Assembly (NCBI GenBank): GCA_022824225.1
Contig: JAJEAH010000003.1
Span: forward strand, 1-61,443
Direction: 5' to 3'
Length of the DNA stretch: 61,443 nucleotides
DNA from: Chloroflexota bacterium
GTDB lineage: Bacteria; Chloroflexota; UBA11872; VXOZ01
The notes under the pieces were generated by a model, which saw nothing but the letters and a program-made list of their open reading frames with translations, ran no database searches and was not told where the DNA came from. A program made the translations under genes and the position numbers. Of this stretch, positions 53,227 through 61,443 are shown piece by piece. Positions within the stretch are counted from its first letter, which is position 1; each line of letters opens with the position of its first letter.

Positions 53227-56200
53227 TTGGCCGGGTTCAAGGAAGTCGGAGACCTGGACTTTCCCAGTATGGAGCATCGGATTCTCAAGTTTTGGGAGGA
53301 TACCGATGCCTTTCAAAAGCTCGTTGCGAAGAATGAAGGCAATCCACGCTGGTCCTTCATTGACGGTCCTATTACGGCGAATAACCCCATGGGCGTCCAT
53401 CATGCCTGGGGGCGCACCTACAAGGACGTCTACCAGCGCTTCAAGGCCATGCAGGGCTACGCCCAGCGCTATCAAAACGGCTTCGACTGCCAAGGGCTCT
53501 GGCTGGAAGTGGAAGTAGAACGCGAGCTTGGCTTCGACTCCAAGCACGAGATCGAGGAATTCGGCCTCGACAACTTCTCCCGCGAGTGCCGCAAGCGCGT
53601 GGAGCGTTTTTCCACGGTGCAGACGAACCAGTCCATCCGTCTCGGCCAGTGGATGGACTGGGACAATTCGTACTACACCATGGACGACTCGAACATCGAG
53701 CACATCTGGCACTTTCTGAAGCGCTGCCACGAGAAGGGCTGGCTCTACAAAGGCTGGCGCTCCATGCCGTGGTGCATTCGCTGCGGTACCAGCCTTTCGC
53801 AGCACGAGTTGGTCGGCACGGACACCTACCGCGAGGTCACGCACCCCAGCATCACGCTGCGGCTGCCGGTCAAGGGGCGGGAAAATGAGTATTTCATGGT
53901 CTGGACCACCACGCCCTGGACGCTCGCCGCGAACACCGCGCTGGCGGTCCATCCCGATCTGACCTACGTGGCCGCCGAGGCTGACGGGAACACGTACTAC
54001 CTCTCCAAAGGAACCCTTGAGAGCGTCGGGCGCGGCACGCTGAATGTTGTCCGTGAGTTCAAGGGCGCTGAACTCGTCGGCCTGGAGTACGTTGGGCCCT
54101 GGCCCGAACTGCCGGCCCAGCAGGGCTTTGCCACCACCGTGGTTGGGTGGGACATCGTCGGCGAGGAAGAAGGCACGGGCATCGTGCATATCGCCCCCGG
54201 CTGCGGCGCGGAAGACTACGAACTCTCGCAAGAGCGCGACCTCCACGTCATCGTGCCCATTGACGGCAACGGCGTTTACGAGGACGGCTTCGGCCCGCTC
54301 ACCGGCAAGAGCATCACCGAGACCAACGACATGATCTTCGCCGCGCTGGAAGGCGTCGGTTCTGTATATCGTATCGAGGACTACACCCACCGCTACCCAG
54401 TCTGCTGGCGCTGCGGCGAGGAAGTGGCATTCCGGCTGGTGGATGAGTGGTTCATCTCCGCCGAGGAGATCAGGCCGCGCATGTTGGCGGAAAATCAGAC
54501 CGTCGACTGGGTGCCCGAATACGGCCGCAAGCGCATGGACGACTGGCTGAACAACATGGGCGACTGGTGCATTTCCCGCAAGCGCTTCTGGGGCTTGCCG
54601 CTGCCCTTCTACCATTGTCAAAGCTGCGACCACGTGACCATCGTCGGCACGGTGGCAGAGCTTGAGGAGCGGGCGGTGGATGCGGAGAAAGTAAAGGCGC
54701 TCCCCGAACTGCACCGCCCGTGGATCGACGAGATTGCTATCCGGTGCGAACAGTGCGGCGGCGAGACCGGGCGCATCCCGGAAGTCGGCGACTGCTGGCT
54801 GGATGCCGGCATCGTGCCGTTTTCCACCCTGGGGTACCTGGAAGGCAGCGCCGAGTGGGGCAAGTGGTTCCCCGCCGACTGGGTCAGCGAAATGCGCGAG
54901 CAGATTCGCCTCTGGTTCTACGCGCTGGCGTTCATGAGCGTCACCTTGGAAGACGTGCGCCCCTACCGCAACGTGCTCATCTACGAAAAAGTGAACGACG
55001 AGCGGGGCCGGCCCATGCACAAGAGCCACGGCAACGCCATCTGGTTCGACGACGCCGTGGAGCAAATGGGCGCGGACGTCATGCGCTGGCTCTATTCAGA
55101 AAGCAATACCCAGCAGAACTTGAACTTTGGCTACGGGGTGGCGGCTGACGTCAAGCGCCGGCTGCTGCTCTTCTGGAACGTCTATAATTTCTTCGTCACG
55201 TACGCCCGGCTGGAGGACTTCGATCCCACCAAGGTGAGCGTGCCGCTGGAAGTGCGGTCGATCCTGGACCGCTGGATCACCGCCCTGCTCCACAAGCTCG
55301 TGCGGGACGTGACCGCCGATCTGGAAGCATTCGACGCCTACAGCGTCTCGCGGCGGGTCAACGACTTCATCGACCAGTTGTCCACGTGGTACGTGCGGCG
55401 GGGCCGCCGCCGCTACTGGAAGTCGGGCCAGGACCGCGACACGCTGTCCGCCTATGTGACGCTCTACGAGGTCTTGACCACCCTGACGCGCACTATCGCG
55501 CCCGTGATGCCGTTCATGACGGAAGAGGTCTACCAAAACCTGGTCCGCGCGGTGGACGCCGCCGCGCCGGAGAGCGTCCACCACACCGAATGGCCGCGTT
55601 ACAACGCCTCTCTCATCGACGAGGACCTGCTCAGCCACATGGCGCTGGCGCAGCGCGTCGTCAGCCTGGGCCGGGCCGCCCGCAGCACGAGCAGGATCAA
55701 GGTCCGCCAACCCCTCCCGGAATTGCTGGTGCACGTCAAGACCACCGACGAACAGGCGGGACTGGAGCGCTTGCAGGAGCACATCCTGAGCGAATTGAAC
55801 GTGAAGGCGCTGCGCTTCGTGGGACCGGAAGAGGAGCTTGTAACCTATGAGCTCAAACCGCGCTTCAACCTGCTCGGCCCCAAGTACGGCCGGCAGGTCA
55901 AGGCTATCGCGGCAGCACTCGCTCAGGCCGATGCCCAGGAGGGCGCGCGGCTGGTCGCGCAGGGATCCTCGCTTTCGGTAGATGTGGACGGCCAGACCAT
56001 CGCGCTGCTACCGGAAGAGCTAGACTTGCAAGCACGGGAGCGCGCCGACTATAGCGTTGCCACAGAAGAGGGCTATCTGGTCGCACTCCACACGGAGATT
56101 TCGCCTGACCTCGAGCGCGAGGGCATGGCACGGGAACTGATCCACCACATCCAGAATCTCCGGCGCGAGGCCGACTTCGCGCTCTCCGACCGCATCGTGA

Positions 56201-56394
56201 CGTATGTCGGCGTGACCGACGGGGAGGCGGATAGTGCAGGTGTGGCGGCAATGCTGCAAGCGCACGGCGCCGCCGTGGCGCAAGAAACCCTCTCCATCCG
56301 CTTGGAGCCGTCTACCGCGCCGGAGCAGGCACAGCAGGAAGTCGTAAACCTAAACGGTATCGCAGTCAGGCTCGGCGTCGAGCGCGCCACATGA
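53227..56394 (+). CDS. ileS: Isoleucyl-tRNA synthetase, TTG start
   Basis: The enzyme charges tRNA-Ile. TTG 53227 is preceded by a perfect GAGGAGG with a 6-nt spacer, giving 1055 residues. The next ATG (53269) lacks such a site. The HIGH region reads NNPMGVHHAWGRT (residues 52-64) and the KMSKS region reads MHKSHGNAI (from about 597). Both differ from the common form, as in a variant IleRS group I associate with Chloroflexota. The CP1 editing domain (MVWTTTPWTLAANTALAVHPD) and tRNA-binding C-terminus are complete. The length is closer to archaeal/eukaryotic-type IleRS. Confidence 0.95.
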   Translation: MAGFKEVGDLDFPSMEHRILKFWEDTDAFQKLVAKNEGNPRWSFIDGPITANNPMGVHHAWGRTYKDVYQRFKAMQGYAQRYQNGFDCQGLWLEVEVERELGFDSKHEIEEFGLDNFSRECRKRVERFSTVQTNQSIRLGQWMDWDNSYYTMDDSNIEHIWHFLKRCHEKGWLYKGWRSMPWCIRCGTSLSQHELVGTDTYREVTHPSITLRLPVKGRENEYFMVWTTTPWTLAANTALAVHPDLTYVAAEADGNTYYLSKGTLESVGRGTLNVVREFKGAELVGLEYVGPWPELPAQQGFATTVVGWDIVGEEEGTGIVHIAPGCGAEDYELSQERDLHVIVPIDGNGVYEDGFGPLTGKSITETNDMIFAALEGVGSVYRIEDYTHRYPVCWRCGEEVAFRLVDEWFISAEEIRPRMLAENQTVDWVPEYGRKRMDDWLNNMGDWCISRKRFWGLPLPFYHCQSCDHVTIVGTVAELEERAVDAEKVKALPELHRPWIDEIAIRCEQCGGETGRIPEVGDCWLDAGIVPFSTLGYLEGSAEWGKWFPADWVSEMREQIRLWFYALAFMSVTLEDVRPYRNVLIYEKVNDERGRPMHKSHGNAIWFDDAVEQMGADVMRWLYSESNTQQNLNFGYGVAADVKRRLLLFWNVYNFFVTYARLEDFDPTKVSVPLEVRSILDRWITALLHKLVRDVTADLEAFDAYSVSRRVNDFIDQLSTWYVRRGRRRYWKSGQDRDTLSAYVTLYEVLTTLTRTIAPVMPFMTEEVYQNLVRAVDAAAPESVHHTEWPRYNASLIDEDLLSHMALAQRVVSLGRAARSTSRIKVRQPLPELLVHVKTTDEQAGLERLQEHILSELNVKALRFVGPEEELVTYELKPRFNLLGPKYGRQVKAIAAALAQADAQEGARLVAQGSSLSVDVDGQTIALLPEELDLQARERADYSVATEEGYLVALHTEISPDLEREGMARELIHHIQNLRREADFALSDRIVTYVGVTDGEADSAGVAAMLQAHGAAVAQETLSIRLEPSTAPEQAQQEVVNLNGIAVRLGVERAT

Positions 56395-56904
56395 GCAGAC
56401 GCCGGTGACTGGCTGTAGCTATTGGTGTCGCCCTCAAACCATTCAGACTCATCGTTGCGTTGGAAGTCTCCTGAGAGACTGGCTCGCAGCAGGACGTAGC
56501 CTGGAGTCACGTCTTTGGAAGCCTTTGTCTGTGCGCACATCGCCATAGCTCGGGCCACGCAGCGGTTTCCAAAGGAAGAGGCGCCGCGGGCCTGACCGTG
56601 AGCCCCAAGAGTGGTCGCAGGTTCGCCAATGGCGCACGTCCCGCCGCAATTGGTGCTGGGTTCAGTGAATGCTGCAGCCGAACGCGGACTCCGCGGCGTG
56701 AGTCCGGCGCACGCCGCGAGCAACTGACCGGATTTCCTCACCGCTCCCCGACATCGAACTGGAACCGTGTCTACGCGGGCACCGTCGTTGCTACGATGGC
56801 GCATTAGCTTGCGGAAGGGCGCTTCTAAGTAGTACAGTTGTTTCGATCTTTAGTACATACGTATCAGCACGTTTGGGTAATTGGAATGCAAAGGAGCTTT
56901 CCAG
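56395..56904. other. Intergenic, possible decayed reading frame
   Basis: About 500 bp lie between ileS and the secreted-protein gene. A minus-strand frame passing through 56400-56650 contains protein-like phrases (SEWFEGDTNSYSQSP, GYVLLRASLSGDF), but it continues antisense into ileS and has no start signal. It may be a decayed gene. No tRNA, terminator or clear promoter is seen. Confidence 0.35.
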
Positions 56905-58242
56905 GTGAACAGACCTCTCGTTGGGATCTTGCTCGGCCTCAGCTTGGCCCTCTTTGCCGCGTCCTCCGTCCACGCCGAATCGGATTGCCGATTCGTGCTT
57001 GGCTTCAATACGCTCAGAGACCTTATCGGTCACGAAGTCGTCGGCGCATGTCTGGAGAGCGAACGTTACAACCACATCGGCGACAGCGTGCAGCAGACCA
57101 CCGGCGGGCTGCTGGTCTGGCGCAAGGCGGACAACCGGACCGCATTCACGGATGGCTACCGCACCTGGCTCAACGGCCCAAACGGCCTGGAGCAGCGTCT
57201 CAACACTGAGCGCTTCGACTGGGAGGACGGCCTCGCCTTCCGCACTGCTTTGGAGACGCTGCAGACGACAACCAGCGGCCAAACTCTGTACGATCAGTTA
57301 TTGGAAGCGGGCCCCGGCCTATCCTTCGACAAACTCCCGGTGGGCTGGAACTCCCATTACTTCGATCACCCACGCCACGAGCTTGTCAGCAACCAAGATC
57401 TGCGCAACGCGAGCGCCGACGTGATCGCGGCCCTCATCACCTATGAAACGGTGCTGGCGATAAATGCCAAACGAAACGGGCCGCAAGACGTACGCTGGCA
57501 TTCCGGCGCCGATTGTCTGGATGAGGCGGTCGCGGCCAATATGGTCCTAGGGCAGTGGTGGTATGAGCGGTTTGGCGAGGAGGGCTTGCGCGATGTCAAG
57601 ACTGTTTTGGAAGCTCAGCTGAATCGCGAAGCACGGGATTTCCGCGAACAGACTTTGGCGGCGAAAGTGCCTTTTTCACGATCTCTCCGTAGGTTTTGCG
57701 CTGAATTTGGCGCGCTGCCGCCGCTCCCTCCGCCCATCCCCGTCGCCGAGCGGCCCGTCGCCCCCTTGATCGAAGAGGCATTGCTGGAATTACGGAGCAC
57801 GGAGTCCGGTGAAGTCCTCTACGCGGACTATGTGGCGTCCCATATTGCCTACTTAGGATTTGCCGAACTTGGTGGCGGAGACCGGATTACGGCCTGGCTA
57901 GCCGACGATGGCTTACATTACGAGGTCTTCTTCGACGAAGTGTTTCGTGAAGCCAGTCCTTTCGCTCGTACAGTGGCACTTGTCGACGTGCTCTACGTAC
58001 TTCGTCCCTCAGGGAACTCTGAAATTGAGACTAGAGAGCAGTGCTTCGAGTATTATGTGCTGCAGAGCGGAGCGAGGGCCAAATGGTGGCACGAGAAATT
58101 CGGCGCTGTCGGCAAGCTGGACCCAACTGCCAGAGAACGGAATGAAAACGAAAACATGTGGCTGTGGCTTACGGAGAGTCTCGGCGAATGGGTGCGATTA
58201 AGCGAACGCTATCAGTTGACATGCGCACAATATGATGACTGA
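56905..58242 (+). CDS. Secreted protein with two related C-terminal repeats
   Basis: This gene encodes 445 residues. GTG 56905 has AAGGAG 8 nt upstream. A signal peptide ends at about VHA|ES (residue 24). Residues about 28-110 form a module with FVLGFNTLRDLIGHEVVGAC, TTGGLLVWRKADN and TAFTDGYRTWLNGPNGLEQR, which I have seen attached to diverse Chloroflexota proteins. Two related segments follow: the first ends with ANMVLGQWWYERFGEEGLRD and the second with ARAKWWHEKFGAVGKLD. A Pro-rich linker (LPPLPPPIPVAERP) separates them. No enzymatic motif is visible. It is more AT-rich than its neighbours. Confidence 0.65.
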   Translation: MNRPLVGILLGLSLALFAASSVHAESDCRFVLGFNTLRDLIGHEVVGACLESERYNHIGDSVQQTTGGLLVWRKADNRTAFTDGYRTWLNGPNGLEQRLNTERFDWEDGLAFRTALETLQTTTSGQTLYDQLLEAGPGLSFDKLPVGWNSHYFDHPRHELVSNQDLRNASADVIAALITYETVLAINAKRNGPQDVRWHSGADCLDEAVAANMVLGQWWYERFGEEGLRDVKTVLEAQLNREARDFREQTLAAKVPFSRSLRRFCAEFGALPPLPPPIPVAERPVAPLIEEALLELRSTESGEVLYADYVASHIAYLGFAELGGGDRITAWLADDGLHYEVFFDEVFREASPFARTVALVDVLYVLRPSGNSEIETREQCFEYYVLQSGARAKWWHEKFGAVGKLDPTARERNENENMWLWLTESLGEWVRLSERYQLTCAQYDD

Positions 58243-58495
58243 GGGCGCCCGGTCGAGCGCGATGCGACCGCGTCTCGCCACAGGCGCCACACGCTCTTAC
58301 TCTTGCTAGAGAAGAGCTGCGCCACTGCGGCCGGTGGTGCGTGCATGCCTACATGTCCCCGGGGGATCTTTCTCTCCGTTCGCCCTCCTCTAATGTCCAA
58401 AAGGCAGCGCCAGAGCATCCTCTGATGGGGCAAGGCTTCTCTCCCCCTCAAGCGCAGCTTTGCAGCGTTCTCCTGCGGGGAGGGCTAGGGTGAGG

Positions 58496-58501
58496 TATAA
58501 T
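58496..58501 (+). promoter_or_regulatory. -10 box before the phosphatase-like gene
   Basis: A consensus TATAAT lies 73 bp upstream of the ATG at 58575. There is no good -35. The gap 58243-58574 otherwise shows only a GC-rich stretch with CTCTCCCCCTC phrases and no gene. Confidence 0.35.
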
Positions 58502-58574
58502 CCCTGCGGGCGAGTGCACACTAAGCGCTTAGCGACACAACGGTAACAGTCGCCAGAGCGGAAGGGATTCGGAC

Positions 58575-59039
58575 ATGACTGAAAACGCGCAGACTCTGCC
58601 CCGTATTTTCAAGTGGTTCAAGGAGGGCGAGGTCGCCGCCTCCGGGTTCCCGGAGAGCGAAGAGGAATTGTGCGCCGTGGCGGACCAGGGCATCAAGCAC
58701 ATCGTGGCCGTGACCAGACAGAAGCCGGATACAGAGGCCATCGAGCGTCTCGGCATGACGGTGGAGAGCTTCAGCGGGGCCACCAGTGACGTGGCAACGC
58801 TCGACTTCGCCATCGAGTCCCTGCACGCGGCGGCGCTGCGGGATGACAAAGCCCTCATTCACTGAGGCGGCGGCTTCGGCGGGGCCGGTACGGTCCTGGC
58901 AGGCTACTTGGTGAAGTACGAGGGGTACGCGCCCGGGGATGCGGTGCAGGCGCTGCGCGATTTTCGCCCCGGTGACTTGAAGGGCGGAGAGGTAGTGGAT
59001 TTCATTGCGCAATATGCGGAGAGCCTGAAGGCAGATTGA
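58575..59039 (+). CDS. Dual-specificity phosphatase-like gene with TGA at the catalytic Cys codon
   Basis: The frame is open for 154 codons except for one TGA at codon 97 (58863-58865). The N-terminal part (KWFKEGEVAASGFPESEEEL, GIKHIVAVTR) and the C-terminal part (AGTVLAGYLVKYEG, ALRDFRP) match small protein-tyrosine/dual-specificity phosphatases. The TGA stands exactly where HCxxGxxR needs its nucleophile Cys: ALIH-TGA-GGGFGGAGT. The P-loop Arg is also changed to Gly. Options are a selenocysteine codon, a pseudogene, or a sequence error. A weak hairpin with a GGUAC loop (58880-58898) lies where a bacterial SECIS would be. If TGA is a stop, a 96-residue fragment results. Confidence 0.6.
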
Positions 59040-59075
59040 ATGGTCCCCTAGGGAGACCAACGAAAGAATGAAAGC

Positions 59076-59107
59076 AGCCCGCTACGGCCATTGTAGCGGG
59101 CTCTTTT
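59076..59107 (+). terminator. Intrinsic terminator between convergent genes
   Basis: AGCCCGCTAC (59076-59085) pairs perfectly with GTAGCGGGCT (59093-59102) across a 7-nt loop, followed by CTTTTG. It closes the phosphatase-like transcript and lies 20 bp from the end of glyS. Confidence 0.85.
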
Positions 59108-59126
59108 GATTCGGATTGACCGTGGG

Positions 59127-60479
59127 TCAGTCGCTTGGAACTTCAGGATTCGGTTCCGGCCGGATGTGCTGCGCGAGAAACGCCGTAAGTTCCGCAATCG
59201 GCACGCGTTCCTGCTCCATGCTGTCGCGGTGGCGCACCGTCACGGTGTTGTCGTCTTTCGTATCGAAGTCCACCGTTAGGCAGAACGGCGTGCCCACCTC
59301 ATCCTGCCGCCGGTAGCGGCGGCCGATGCTTCCGCCCTCGTCGTAGAAGACGTCCCAGTGCAGTTGCAGTTCCGCCACAATCTCCTTGGCAATGTCCGGC
59401 AGGCCGCCTTTCTTCACCAGCGGCAAGACCGCCGCCTTGATTGGGGCAAGAAAGGGATGGAACCGCAGCACGACCCGCGTATCGCCTTTGGCGTCTTCGT
59501 CCTTGCCGTAGGCGTCGAGCAAGAACGTGAGCAGTGCGCGGTCCGCTCCGGCCGCGGGCTCGATGACGTAAGGGAAAATGTGCTCCCGCTTCTCCTCGTC
59601 GAAGAAATTGAGGTCTTCTCCGGTGGCGGCGCTGTGGTTGCGCAGGTCGTAGTCCGTCCGGTTTGAGATGCCTTCCAGTTCGCCCCAGCCAAAGGGAAAC
59701 TGGTATTCGATATCCCAACAGTACTTGGCGTAGAACGCCAGTTCATCCTCGCCGTGTTGGCGCAGGCGCAGATTCTCTTCTTTCACGCCGTAGGCGACGT
59801 ACCATTGCCGCCGCGCCTCCAGCCAATAGGCGTGCCAGTGGTCGTCGGCGCCCGGTTCGCAGAAGAACTCCAACTCCATTTGCTCAAACTCGCGCTGGCG
59901 GAATATGAAATTCCCGGTCGTAATCTCGTTGCGATAGGATTTGCCGATTTGCGCAATGCCGAAAGGCAGCCGCTGCCGCGATGAATTGAGCACGTTCTTG
60001 AAGTTCACGAACATGCCCTGCGCGGTTTCCGGGCGCAGGTAGGCCACGGCGGAATCATCTTCCACCGGCCCGACGTGCGTTTTGAACATGGTGAGGAAGC
60101 GCCGGGGGTCGGTAAACTCGCCTTCGCAATTGGGGCAGGAATCACCTTCGAGATGATCGACGCGAAACCTCTGATGGCAGTCTTTGCACTCCACCAGCGT
60201 ATCGGCAAAATGGGAGGCGTGACCGGTCGTCTGCCACACCTCGGGATTCATCACCACTCCCGTCTCCACGCCAACCACGTTATCGCGCGTGCGCACTGTG
60301 CTGTGCCACCAGGCCTCGCGCACGTTGCGCTTTAGGGCAATGCCCAACGGCCCGTAGTCCCAGAAGCTCTCGAAGCCGCCGTAGATTTCGCTGGAAGGGA
60401 AGACGAATCCCCGCCGCTTGCACAAGCTTACGATTTCTTCCATCACATCGGTTTTGGCTGCCAACGTAGTATCCTTCAC
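59127..60479 (-). CDS. glyS: Glycyl-tRNA synthetase, class II alpha2 type
   Basis: The enzyme charges tRNA-Gly as a homodimer. It has 450 residues, starting at GTG 60479, which overlaps the recO stop as GTGA. Class II motifs are visible: FVFPSSEIYGGFESFWDYGP at the start, the PFGIAQIGKSYRNEI and FRQREFEQMELEFF motif 2 region, and EPAAGADRALLTFLLDAY motif 3. The anticodon-binding domain follows (APIKAAVLPLVKKGGLPD to about residue 440). It includes CKDCHQRF...CPNCEGEF, a zinc-binding insertion. This is the eukaryote/archaea-like form, distinct from the alpha2-beta2 GlyQS of many bacteria. Confidence 0.95.
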   Translation of the reverse strand: MKDTTLAAKTDVMEEIVSLCKRRGFVFPSSEIYGGFESFWDYGPLGIALKRNVREAWWHSTVRTRDNVVGVETGVVMNPEVWQTTGHASHFADTLVECKDCHQRFRVDHLEGDSCPNCEGEFTDPRRFLTMFKTHVGPVEDDSAVAYLRPETAQGMFVNFKNVLNSSRQRLPFGIAQIGKSYRNEITTGNFIFRQREFEQMELEFFCEPGADDHWHAYWLEARRQWYVAYGVKEENLRLRQHGEDELAFYAKYCWDIEYQFPFGWGELEGISNRTDYDLRNHSAATGEDLNFFDEEKREHIFPYVIEPAAGADRALLTFLLDAYGKDEDAKGDTRVVLRFHPFLAPIKAAVLPLVKKGGLPDIAKEIVAELQLHWDVFYDEGGSIGRRYRRQDEVGTPFCLTVDFDTKDDNTVTVRHRDSMEQERVPIAELTAFLAQHIRPEPNPEVPSD

Positions 60480-61240
60480 GATTGAGTCTTCAACGCGCGC
60501 ATGCGTTCAAGAAAGGGTGTGGTTCTCAGGTCCTGTTCGGCCACGTAGCGCACAAACGCATCCGCGGCGAGCTCGAGTTGGGCTATTGTGGCTGGGTCGG
60601 CTTGCAGGCGCGAGACGGAATCCAAGGGCTCGCGGGCCAGCCAGCGCAGACACTTGATACCGCGCACCTCGATGGGCAAGCCGGAAAGACCGCCGCACGG
60701 GGCGCAGACCACGCCGCCCGCATCCGGGCGCACCCGGTTGTCGCTCGACGACAAGGGGTCGCCGCAGCGCGCGCACGTAACCAGTTGAGTTTGATAGCCC
60801 AGGCTCGCCAGTAGCTGTAGTTTAAAGGCTACCAAGACCAGCGGCAAGGCGGCGCTGGCGGCCAGAACGCTCAGCGCCTTGAGGAGCAGGATGAATTCGG
60901 CGTGCGCTTCCACTTCCTCCGTCACCAGGATGAGGGCGGCCTCGATCGCTTGGTAGGCATACGGCACGCGGGACAGATCATCGCGCAGTTCGGGGAACGT
61001 CTGCACCGTTTCGGCTTGCACCACCAGGTCCAGGCCGCGGCGGCGCACCACGAAGACTTTGGCGAGCGTGAAGAGTTCCAAATGCCCCGCCAACCGGCTG
61101 GTGGGCCGGCGCACGCCTTTGGCGACAACGGTGAGGCGTCCCCGCTCAGGCGTCAGCAAGGTCAGCCGCCGGTCGGCTTCCAGGTAGTCCGATCGGCGTG
61201 CTACGAGGGCTTCCGCGATATATGTTCGTTCGTTGGACAT
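60476..61240 (-). CDS. recO: DNA repair protein RecO
   Basis: RecO helps RecR load RecA at gaps and anneals single strands. It has 254 residues from ATG 61240. The N-terminal OB fold has ALVARRSDYLEADRRLTLLTPERGRL and VVAKGVRRPTSRLAGHLELF. The helical C-terminal domain carries a zinc site (CARCGDP...CAPCGGL). Length is standard. It forms a two-gene operon with glyS through a 4-nt overlap. Confidence 0.92.
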   Translation of the reverse strand: MSNERTYIAEALVARRSDYLEADRRLTLLTPERGRLTVVAKGVRRPTSRLAGHLELFTLAKVFVVRRRGLDLVVQAETVQTFPELRDDLSRVPYAYQAIEAALILVTEEVEAHAEFILLLKALSVLAASAALPLVLVAFKLQLLASLGYQTQLVTCARCGDPLSSSDNRVRPDAGGVVCAPCGGLSGLPIEVRGIKCLRWLAREPLDSVSRLQADPATIAQLELAADAFVRYVAEQDLRTTPFLERMRALKTQS

Positions 61241-61384
61241 GCCTATTTCGGCCTGCGACTTGCCGCGAATGGAGTCTGGCGCTCACCTGAGGCAAGGCGG
61301 CGATTGAGGGTGTCAGGGCTCCCCCGCTTTGCGGTCTCATTACCTACCTGCGTTCATTATGACAGTCGGAGGGCTGGGGGCGAA

Positions 61385-61412
61385 CCCCAATGTTGTCGCA
61401 TTAAGTTCCTGC
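61385..61412. repeat. Partial MITE-like terminal repeat
   Basis: CGAACCCCAATGTTGTCGCA followed by TTAAGTTC matches the left end of the element at 41203-41400 (CCCCAATAGAGTCGCATTAA). Only the terminal repeat is seen before the sequence changes, so it may be a solo end. No gene lies between recO (61240) and the window end. Confidence 0.5.
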
Positions 61413-61443
61413 CTTGGGATACCATGGTAATCTCTGTTGCTAA

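Noticed and set aside
53074-55065. Long minus-strand reading frame (663 codons) inside ileS
   Set aside because: It is antisense to the well-supported ileS and has no start signal or recognisable family. High-GC codon bias keeps opposite frames open.
56400-56804. Minus-strand frame with protein-like phrases downstream of ileS
   Set aside because: It continues antisense into ileS and lacks a start signal; at best a decayed fragment.
58521-59060. Minus-strand frame of 179 codons over the phosphatase-like gene
   Set aside because: The plus frame has clear phosphatase similarity on both sides of the TGA; the minus frame does not match anything.

Overview
The window is a high-GC bacterial chromosome segment without plasmid or phage hallmarks. 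I read it as a member of the Chloroflexota (a free-living or host-associated lineage known from metagenomes). The reasons are an unusual IleRS and ArgRS pair, a secreted protein carrying a module I associate with Chloroflexota, a class II alpha2 GlyRS, and many small dispersed palindromic repeats between genes. The taxonomic placement is an inference and was not tested by alignment.

Layout. 0.6-5.6 kb: a small integrase-N-like protein, an AI-2E family membrane protein, a GNAT acetyltransferase, and the threonine genes hom-thrC. 5.6-7 kb: REP-like hairpins and a VapBC-type toxin-antitoxin pair with twin palindromic operators. 7-15 kb: TPR membrane protein, acetamidase/formamidase, recJ-relA (RelA has a duplicated Cys-Cys zinc/RIS module) and a Nudix hydrolase. 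15-25 kb: carbohydrate utilisation (SGNH esterase, Gfo/Idh/MocA oxidoreductases, an orphan sugar-binding lipoprotein, a uronate-dehydrogenase-like SDR, nagA and a ROK kinase). 25-28 kb: a YtkA/FixH-like lipoprotein next to a NapH/CcoG-like polyferredoxin membrane protein whose coding sequence contains in-frame palindromic repeat elements. 28-32 kb: FAH-family hydrolase, isochorismatase-family hydrolase, SAM hydrolase and a hypothetical protein.

32.1-36.5 kb is a visibly more AT-rich two-gene island beside valS. Its first gene encodes a 1138-residue protein with a degenerate SIR2-like N-terminus, a P-loop NTPase (STAND-like) core and a long helical C-terminus. Its second gene, 2 bp downstream, encodes a 303-residue protein I do not recognise. 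This is the best candidate for an undescribed (probably defence) system. 36.6-43.2 kb: valS with a structured, terminator-bearing leader behind a tRNA-Glu gene, an alpha/beta-hydrolase lipoprotein, a MITE-like element and argS with an altered HIGH motif. 43.4-52 kb: amidohydrolase, an orphan type I-E-like CRISPR array (4 repeats, 3 spacers, no cas genes), a split TauE/SafE pair, a glycosidase-like propeller protein, a third Gfo/Idh/MocA oxidoreductase, miaB, a MEMO1-family protein and a KduD-like SDR. 52-61.4 kb: a small HEPN-like two-gene pair, ileS starting at TTG, a secreted two-repeat protein, a phosphatase-like gene with TGA at the catalytic Cys codon, and the recO-glyS operon.

The common thread is housekeeping translation and repair genes interleaved with sugar-catabolism genes, with short mobile repeats and defence modules in the gaps.
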